64,000 nucleotides of DNA from Xanthomonas sacchari (GTDB lineage Bacteria; Pseudomonadota; Gammaproteobacteria; Xanthomonadales; Xanthomonadaceae): positions 3,534,001 through 3,598,000 of the forward strand of contig NZ_CP132343.1 in the NCBI RefSeq assembly GCF_040529065.1. Direction: 5' to 3'. A model generated the notes under the pieces. It made no database searches. It was given only the letters and a program-made list of their open reading frames with translations, and was not told where the DNA came from. The first letter of the stretch is position 1. Each line of letters starts with the position of its first letter. The translations under genes were made by a program, and so were the position numbers. This document shows, one piece after another, positions 58,791 to 64,000 of the stretch.

Positions 58791-59341
58791 TCGGCGCGAC
58801 CCAGCCACTCGCGGGCAATGAACAGCGCCGCCAGCGAACGCCCCTCGGAAAAATCTTCACGCAACATCAGTTGATCCAGTTCAGCCAGTTTCCAGGGCAC
58901 CACTTCCAATTCCTCCGGCTCGTCGCCGGCTAGTCGTTCGGGATAGAGATCTTGCGCCAGCACCAGCCACGACTGGTGGCTCATGTAGGTGGGCGCCAGG
59001 GTCATCGCGCGCAGCACGCGCAATTGCCGCGCACCGTAACCGGCCTCTTCCTTGAGTTCGCGGTCGGCCGCCTGCAGCGGGGTCTCGCCGGCGTCGATGC
59101 GGCCCTTGACCAGGCCCAGCTCGTAGCGGTGCACGCCGGCGGCGTATTCGCGCACCAGCAGCACGGTCTGCACATCCAGCATCGGCACCACCACCACCGC
59201 GCCGTGGCCGGGCGCCTTGAGCCGGTGGAACACGCGGCGTTCGCCGTTGCTGAACTCCAGGTCCAGTTCCTCGACCCGGCGCTCGGCGGCCGATTCGCTG
59301 CGCTCGCGCACGGCGTGGATGATCGGCAACGGACGGGTCAC
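58787..59341 (-). CDS. nudE: ADP compounds hydrolase (Nudix)
   Basis: 184 residues from GTG 59341. The Nudix box reads GRIDAGETPLQAADRELKEEAGYGA, with the ELxLVKG lead-in ELGLVKG. It hydrolyses ADP-ribose, NADH and diadenosine polyphosphates. nudE-cysQ is a common pair in gammaproteobacteria. It is divergent from bioA with 74 bases between starts. Confidence 0.9.
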   Translation of the reverse strand: MTRPLPIIHAVRERSESAAERRVEELDLEFSNGERRVFHRLKAPGHGAVVVVPMLDVQTVLLVREYAAGVHRYELGLVKGRIDAGETPLQAADRELKEEAGYGARQLRVLRAMTLAPTYMSHQSWLVLAQDLYPERLAGDEPEELEVVPWKLAELDQLMLREDFSEGRSLAALFIAREWLGRAE

Positions 59342-59376
59342 GCCGGCACCCTGCGGCGCCGGGCGGCGTCGGTCGA

Positions 59377-59382
59377 TAGAAT
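59377..59382 (+). promoter_or_regulatory. Possible -10 box of bioA
   Basis: TAGAAT, 34 bases before the bioA start. No clear -35 box is seen. Confidence 0.35.
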
Positions 59383-59415
59383 GCGCGGAGCGAAGAACCT
59401 GTTCATGAGCGCGAA

Positions 59416-60807
59416 ATGCTATCAGACCTGACCGCAGCACAGATGGCCGACGCGTGGCGCCAGCGCGACCTCGCCGTGCTCTGGCACCCGTGCACGCAGA
59501 TGCGCGAGCACCCCGACACCCTGCCCCTGGTCCCGATCGCGCGCGGCGAAGGCGCCTGGCTGATCGACCACGGCGGCCGCCGCTACCTGGATGCGGTGAG
59601 CAGTTGGTGGACCAACCTGTTCGGCCACGGCGAACCGCGCATCGCCGCGGCCATCGCCGCCCAGGCCACGCAACTGGAGCAGGTGATGCTGGCCGGCTTC
59701 AGCCACGAACCGGCGGTGCTGCTGGCCGAGCAGTTGCTTGCGCTGGCGCCGCGCCAGGACGGCCGCGCGCCGCTGGCCAAGGTGTTCTATGCCGACAACG
59801 GATCGGCCGGCGTGGAAGTGGCGCTGAAGATGGCCTTCCATTATTTCCAGAACCGCGGTGAACCCGGGCGCACCCGCTTCGTCGCGCTGGAGAACGGCTA
59901 TCACGGCGAGACCATCGGCGCGCTGGCGGTCGGCGACATTCCGCTGTATCGGCGGGTGTACGCGCCGCTGCTGGCCGAGGCGCTGTTCGCGCCCTCGCCC
60001 GATGCCTACCAGGCCGAGCCGGGACAGAGCGCGCGCGAACGCGCCGATGCCGCCGCCGATGCGCTGGCCGACCTGTTCGACCGCCATCCCGGCGAGATCT
60101 GCGCGGTGATCCTGGAGCCGCGCCTGCAATGCGCCGGCGGCATGCGCATGCACGATCCGGCCTATCTGCGCCGGGCGCGCGAGCTGTGCGACGCCAACGG
60201 CGCGTTCCTGATCGCCGACGAGATCGCCACCGGCTTCGGCCGCACCGGCACCCTGTTCGCCTGCGAACAGGCCGGGGTGATGCCGGACCTGCTGTGCCTG
60301 TCCAAGGGCCTGACCGGCGGCTTCCTGCCGCTGTCGGCGGTGCTGGCCACCCAGCATCTGTACGACGCCTTCCTCGACGACAGCCGCGATCGCGCCTTCC
60401 TGCATTCGCACAGCTACACCGGCAACCCGCTGGCCTGCGCGGCGGCACTGGCATCGCTGCGGATCCTGCAGGAGGACGACGTGATCGCGCGCAACCGCAG
60501 CACCGCCGAAACCATGCGCGCGCTGTCGGCGCCGTTCGCCGAGCATGCGCACGTGGCCGATGTGCGCCAGGCCGGCATGGTGGTCGCGTTCGAACTGACC
60601 CGCAACGGCGACAAGCGCACGCCCTTCCCTGCATCGGCACGCGTCGGCCTGCACGCCTATCGTGCCGCGTTGCAACGCGGGGTGGTGCTGCGTCCGTTGG
60701 GCGACGTGCTGTACTGGATGCCGCCGTACTGCGTGGACGCCGCGCAACTGGCGCTGCTGGCCGAGACCACGCTGGCGGCGATCGACGAGGCCGTGGCATG
60801 CGCCTGA
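59416..60807 (+). CDS. bioA: Adenosylmethionine-8-amino-7-oxononanoate aminotransferase
   Basis: 463 residues. VLWHPCTQMREH and SSWWTNLFGHGEPRI are BioA signatures and FYADNGSAGVEVALKM, the PLP pocket DEIATGFGRTGTLFACE and the PLP lysine K297 in LCLSKGLTGG complete it. It makes diaminopelargonate for biotin using SAM as amino donor. Its stop overlaps rsmE by 10 bases; other biotin genes are not in the window. Confidence 0.96.
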   Translation: MLSDLTAAQMADAWRQRDLAVLWHPCTQMREHPDTLPLVPIARGEGAWLIDHGGRRYLDAVSSWWTNLFGHGEPRIAAAIAAQATQLEQVMLAGFSHEPAVLLAEQLLALAPRQDGRAPLAKVFYADNGSAGVEVALKMAFHYFQNRGEPGRTRFVALENGYHGETIGALAVGDIPLYRRVYAPLLAEALFAPSPDAYQAEPGQSARERADAAADALADLFDRHPGEICAVILEPRLQCAGGMRMHDPAYLRRARELCDANGAFLIADEIATGFGRTGTLFACEQAGVMPDLLCLSKGLTGGFLPLSAVLATQHLYDAFLDDSRDRAFLHSHSYTGNPLACAAALASLRILQEDDVIARNRSTAETMRALSAPFAEHAHVADVRQAGMVVAFELTRNGDKRTPFPASARVGLHAYRAALQRGVVLRPLGDVLYWMPPYCVDAAQLALLAETTLAAIDEAVACA

Positions 60808-61529
60808 CCCGCTGCCACGTGGAGCTGCCGCTGCATGCCGGCGCCGAAGTGGCGCTACCGGAGGACGTCGCCAACCACCTGCTGCGCGTGCTGCGGCTGC
60901 GCGAGGGCGACCCGTGCGTGCTGTTCAACGGCGACGGCTGCGACTACGACGCCGAACTGCTGCAGGCCGGCAAGCGCAACGCCAGCGTGCGCATCGGTGC
61001 GGCGCGGCCAGCGGACAACGAATCGCCGCTGGCGATCACCCTGCTGCAGGGCGTGGCGCGCGGCGAGAAGATGGACCTGATCCTGCAGAAGGCCACCGAA
61101 CTCGGCGTCGCCGCGATCGTGCCGGTGTGGGCCGAGCGCACCGAAGTGAAGCTGGATGCGGCGCGGGTGGACAAACGCGTGGCGCATTGGCGCAGCGTGG
61201 TGATCGCGGCCTGCGAACAGTCCGGTCGCGCGCGCGTGCCGCAACTGAGCGCGCCGCTGGCGCTGGCCGATGCGGCACGCGCCGCGGCGGACAGCCCCTG
61301 CCGGCTGATCCTCGATCCGCAGGGCGAACAGCGCCTGCGTTCGCTGGCCATCGGCGGCGATGCGGCCACGATCGCGATCGGCCCGGAAGGCGGCTGGTCG
61401 CCGCGCGACCGCGCCACGCTGGAGGCGGCCGGCTTCGTCGGCCTGCGCCTGGGGCCGCGCATCCTGCGCACCGAAACCGCCGGCCTGGCCGCGATCGCGG
61501 CGCTGCAGGCGCATCACGGCGACCTGTGA
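60798..61529 (+). CDS. rsmE: 16S rRNA m3U1498 methyltransferase
   Basis: 243 residues. An N-terminal PUA-like part (HVELPLHAGAEVALPEDVANHLLRVLRLREGD) leads to a SPOUT domain with QKATELGVAAIVPVWAERTEV, IAIGPEGGWSPRDRATLEAAG and LGPRILRTETAGLAAIAAL, which form the trefoil-knot SAM site. It overlaps bioA by 10 bases, so the two are translated together although their functions differ. Confidence 0.95.
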   Translation: MRLTRCHVELPLHAGAEVALPEDVANHLLRVLRLREGDPCVLFNGDGCDYDAELLQAGKRNASVRIGAARPADNESPLAITLLQGVARGEKMDLILQKATELGVAAIVPVWAERTEVKLDAARVDKRVAHWRSVVIAACEQSGRARVPQLSAPLALADAARAAADSPCRLILDPQGEQRLRSLAIGGDAATIAIGPEGGWSPRDRATLEAAGFVGLRLGPRILRTETAGLAAIAALQAHHGDL

Positions 61530-61589
61530 GTTCGCGCACGCGATGACGCTGCAGACAGCGGCGTCACCACGCAGGCGCTGATGGCATAG

Positions 61590-61601
61590 ACATATATATG
61601 T
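61590..61601. other. AT-rich palindrome ACATATATATGT
   Basis: A perfect 12-base palindrome in the 156-base gap between convergent rsmE and glk, in otherwise very GC-rich DNA. Role unknown. Confidence 0.4.
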
Positions 61602-61685
61602 GTCGACGCGCTCGGCACGCCAGGCGCGCCGCGTCCGCGTCGCAGGACGCCGCCCATCGGCGCGGCCATCGCCGCGCCGGGCCGC

Positions 61686-62708
61686 TCAGTGGCGCTGCTG
61701 CAGGAACCAGTTCGCCGCGCCGATCACCCCGAGCTGACCGTGCTCGACCAGCTTCACCGGGATCTGCTCCAGCGCCGGACGCATCGCGCCCTTGTTCAAG
61801 TAGCGCTCGACGAAACTGCTGGCGGACAGGAACGCGCCGATCTGCGGCAGGAAGCCGCCGGCCAGATAGACGCCGCCCTGCACGCCGTACAGCAGCGCCA
61901 TGTCGCCAATCACGCTGCCTAGCAGGCCGCAGAAGGCGGACAGCGCTTCGTGCGCCAGCGGGTCGCCGCCGGCCAGCGCGGCCGCGGTGATGTCGCTCGG
62001 CGCGGCGAGCGCGGGCGTGGCGCCACGCAGGTCGCACAACGCGCAATAGAGATTGAGCAGCCCCGGGCCGGACAGGAAATGTTCCATCGGCACATACGGA
62101 CGGTCGCGCAACAGGCGCTGCGCCAGCGCCAGTTCCAGGTCGTTGCCGACCGGCAACGCGGCATGGCCGGCCTCGGTCGCCAACACCACCGCGCCGCCGT
62201 GGGTCGGAATCCACACCGCCGCACCCAGGCCGGTGCCGGGACCGATCACCAGCGCCGGCCCGCGCTGCGCCTTGCGCGGCCCGGTCAGATGCAGCACTTC
62301 GCTGGCGTCCATCGACGCGGCCGCATATGCCACCGCTTCGAAATCGTTGACCAGATGCAGCGCCTTCAGACCCAGACGCTCGCGAATCTCCGGCGGCGAC
62401 AGCGTCCACGGCAGATTGGTGGTGATGACGCGGCCATCCTCGAGCGCGTAACCGGCGCTGGCGATCACCCCGCGGGTCGGCTTCGGCCCCTGCACCTGCT
62501 CGAGGAATTCGCCAATGATCTCGGCCAGGCCGGGATAGTCGGCGCAGCGATACTTGCGATAGTCCAGCACGTCGACCGACGGCGCCGGGCCGACATCGGC
62601 AGCGCGCGCGACCAGGCCGATCCGGACATGAGTTCCGCCGACATCGGCAGCAATGAAGGGCTCGGCGCGCGGCACGGCCGCTGCCACTGATGAACTGCTT
62701 GCGGACAC
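61686..62708 (-). CDS. glk: Glucokinase
   Basis: 340 residues from GTG 62708, with GGGAGAAG as ribosome binding site. The Glk family ATP site is FIAADVGGTHVRIGLV; LVNDFEAVAYAA, VIGPGTGLGAAV, ATEAGHAALPVG, MEHFLSGPGLLNLY and YLAGGFLPQ follow the standard order. It phosphorylates glucose. A perfect LacI-type operator lies 70 bases upstream, and the chitinase and the TonB-dependent receptor carry matching sites, so in this genome it may be induced with chitin or GlcNAc use. Confidence 0.94.
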   Translation of the reverse strand: MSASSSSVAAAVPRAEPFIAADVGGTHVRIGLVARAADVGPAPSVDVLDYRKYRCADYPGLAEIIGEFLEQVQGPKPTRGVIASAGYALEDGRVITTNLPWTLSPPEIRERLGLKALHLVNDFEAVAYAAASMDASEVLHLTGPRKAQRGPALVIGPGTGLGAAVWIPTHGGAVVLATEAGHAALPVGNDLELALAQRLLRDRPYVPMEHFLSGPGLLNLYCALCDLRGATPALAAPSDITAAALAGGDPLAHEALSAFCGLLGSVIGDMALLYGVQGGVYLAGGFLPQIGAFLSASSFVERYLNKGAMRPALEQIPVKLVEHGQLGVIGAANWFLQQRH

Positions 62709-62777
62709 ATCTTCTCCCGTTGCGCCAGAGCAGGCGCACGCCGATTCGGCAGATTGATCGATCGAGTGTCGGACCAC

Positions 62778-62795
62778 CTTGACAACGTTGTCAAG
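62778..62795. promoter_or_regulatory. LacI-type operator (NagR-like) upstream of glk
   Basis: CTTGACAACGTTGTCAAG is a perfect 18-base palindrome. Its core TGACAACGTTGTCA matches the reported NagR consensus TGACARCGYTGTCA at all positions. Confidence 0.85.
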
Positions 62796-63132
62796 ATGAA
62801 TTTCATCCGTTTGTCGTTTTGTCTTCACCACCCCGACGTCATCGGCGCGTCGCCTGTCGGCGCGGAGCGTCGATCGCGAGGGCGCGTTGCATTGGTGAAC
62901 ACCCGTCGCAAAATTTCGCCGCATCGCACAAATTTTTGCCGTACGCCTGTCACGCCGGCAGCGCCTGCCGCACCGGGGCCTCCCGGCCGCCATGCCCACG
63001 CCGCCGCCCTCCTCCACCATGTTTTCTTTTGTAGACAAGCACCTAGCCCGGGTCTGCGGCGGGACCGGAAAGGCTCCGGAAAGATGCCCAGGCAAGGCTT
63101 GACGGCAATCGTCAAAAGTGTGTGAAACGGGT

Positions 63133-63150
63133 GTTGACAACGCTGTCAGC
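63133..63150. promoter_or_regulatory. LacI-type operator (NagR-like) upstream of the TonB-dependent receptor
   Basis: GTTGACAACGCTGTCAGC; the core TGACAACGCTGTCA (63135-63148) fits the same consensus fully. TTGACA inside it (63134-63139) could be a -35 box. Confidence 0.8.
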
Positions 63151-63583
63151 GCTACGACAGACTCGGCTCACACAAGTTTTACAAATTCAAGACATGCCAC
63201 GTTCAGGGGATTCAGAAACAGCGACGCATTGCCGCTCCTCCCGCGCCAAGTGGCAGGACGCACGCTGACGCTGCGACCGGCATCCCCGAACCGACGAGAC
63301 CACGCCCCAAGCCGGGCCCGAACGCAGCGGCGTGCGGATCAGGCCACAAGGTGCACTGCTGTATTGCTGGACTTGGTTGTTACCTGCAGGAACACAGGAA
63401 GGACCGGCGCCCTCGATGCCGCCGGTTGGCTAACTTCCGCGTCAGCGACCGGACGACGCGCATCGAGATGCGATCCGCGCAGCGCCACCAGGCGCGGCGC
63501 CATCCACAAGGCCGGGCAGCGGCCAGCACACCGGAACATCGGTTGGCACCTCATGCCCAAGTACTCACCCAGAGGTTTAGCCA

Positions 63584-64000
63584 ATGAATAGCCGCACCAC
63601 TACCCTAGCCATCAGCATCATGGCCGCGCTGTACCTGTCCGGTAACGCCGCCGCGCAGGAAGCGCCCGCTTCCGCCAGCGCGGATTCCAAGAACGTCCAG
63701 CAGTTGGACGCCATCACCGTCACCGGCTACCGCGCGTCGCTGGAGAAGAGCCAGTCGGTGAAGCGCTCGGCCAACTCCATCGTCGATGCGATCAGCGCCG
63801 AGGACATCGGCAAGTTCCCGGACACCAACGCCGCCGAGTCGCTGGCGCACCTGCCGGGCATCAGCGTGGACCGCCAGTTCGGCGAAGGCGAGAAGGTCAG
63901 CATCAACGGCACCGACCCGGCGCTGAACCGCGTGTTGCTCAATGGCCAGACCATCGCCTCGGGCGACTGGGGCGGCAACCCGACCGACACCAGCGGCCGC
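63584..64000 (+). CDS. TonB-dependent receptor, N-terminal part (runs off the right edge)
   Basis: The first 139 residues: a signal peptide (MNSRTTTLAISIMAALYLSG, cleaved near AAAQ), a TonB box-like LDAITVTGYR and a plug domain with IGKFPDTNAAESLAHLPGIS and LNRVLLNGQTIASGDWGGNP. These features belong to the large Caulobacter-type carbohydrate receptors (TIGR01782). The promoter holds a NagR-like operator, so an amino-sugar or chito-oligosaccharide ligand is likely (inference). The barrel and C-terminus lie outside the window. Confidence 0.9.
   Translation, partial: MNSRTTTLAISIMAALYLSGNAAAQEAPASASADSKNVQQLDAITVTGYRASLEKSQSVKRSANSIVDAISAEDIGKFPDTNAAESLAHLPGISVDRQFGEGEKVSINGTDPALNRVLLNGQTIASGDWGGNPTDTSGR

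Larger units (their letters stand above)
62709..63583. promoter_or_regulatory. 875-base divergent regulatory region between glk and the TonB-dependent receptor
   Basis: It carries two LacI-type operators (62778-62795 and 63133-63150), AT-rich patches near 62796-62825 and 63165-63195, and a leader of over 430 bases for the receptor. I see no gene; Arg-rich open frames here are non-coding in composition. AGAGG at 63571-63575 precedes the receptor start. Confidence 0.65.

Overview
The window is high-GC chromosomal DNA (roughly two thirds G+C, with codons ending almost always in G or C) from a gammaproteobacterium of the Xanthomonadaceae, most likely Xanthomonas. That assignment is an inference from gene content: two TonB-dependent receptors, a metX-metB-hom operon behind a SAM-I riboswitch, an H1-like Lys/Ala protein, TGACAACGTTGTCA-type LacI operators linked to a chitinase, and dispersed repeats of the kinds TAGGAGCGGCTTCAGCCGCG and GGGATTGGGGATTCG. 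I see no tRNA, rRNA, CRISPR array or prophage. The only recognisable transposase gene is one IS110-family gene.

Layout. 1-12173: beta-propeller sensors (a partial one, a hybrid histidine kinase and a diguanylate cyclase), a YceI / cytochrome b561 / YceI operon, a thioredoxin-fold protein, L-serine dehydratase and an alpha/beta hydrolase. 12174-14653: a secreted multidomain GH18 chitinase behind two LacI-type operators. 14819-18339: metX-metB-hom on the minus strand with its riboswitch. 18388-24531: an M23 peptidase, an autoregulated GntR/ABC transporter operon, prfC and a hemolysin III homologue. 24671-30975: a small exported protein, an AsmA protein, a CBS protein, a GT2 glycosyltransferase, mtgA and hslO. 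31091-38880: a small exported protein, a large TonB-dependent receptor, a TPR-sulfotransferase, a prolyl-4-hydroxylase-like dioxygenase and a TPR-aspartyl beta-hydroxylase. 38880-43579: a TetR regulator divergent from an alpha/beta hydrolase, fadE and a DUF4442 gene (fatty-acid catabolism). 43613-48918: a DUF1304 protein, a major-facilitator transporter, a GMC oxidoreductase and a serine beta-lactamase-fold hydrolase. 48919-53259: gene-poor DNA, the H1-like protein, and gcvH and gcvT. 53404-54800: the IS110 transposase gene and repeats. 54796-61529: nfeD-SPFH, a Mpo1-like protein, ynfA, nudE-cysQ-mazG, and bioA-rsmE. 61686-64000: glucokinase and a second TonB-dependent receptor, which runs off the window.

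How the genes connect. The palindrome TGACAAC(G/A-type centre)TTGTCA occurs twice upstream of the chitinase, once upstream of glucokinase and once upstream of the second receptor. This suggests a chitin/N-acetylglucosamine regulon under a LacI-family repressor of the NagR type that is not encoded in the window. The sulfotransferase and the two 2-oxoglutarate-type hydroxylases next to the first TonB-dependent receptor look like a protein-modification cassette and are the best candidate here for an undescribed system. Two other operons (GntR/ABC and hydrolase/fadE) appear to have promoters whose operators overlap the -10 box and run up to or across the start codon, which would give leaderless mRNAs.
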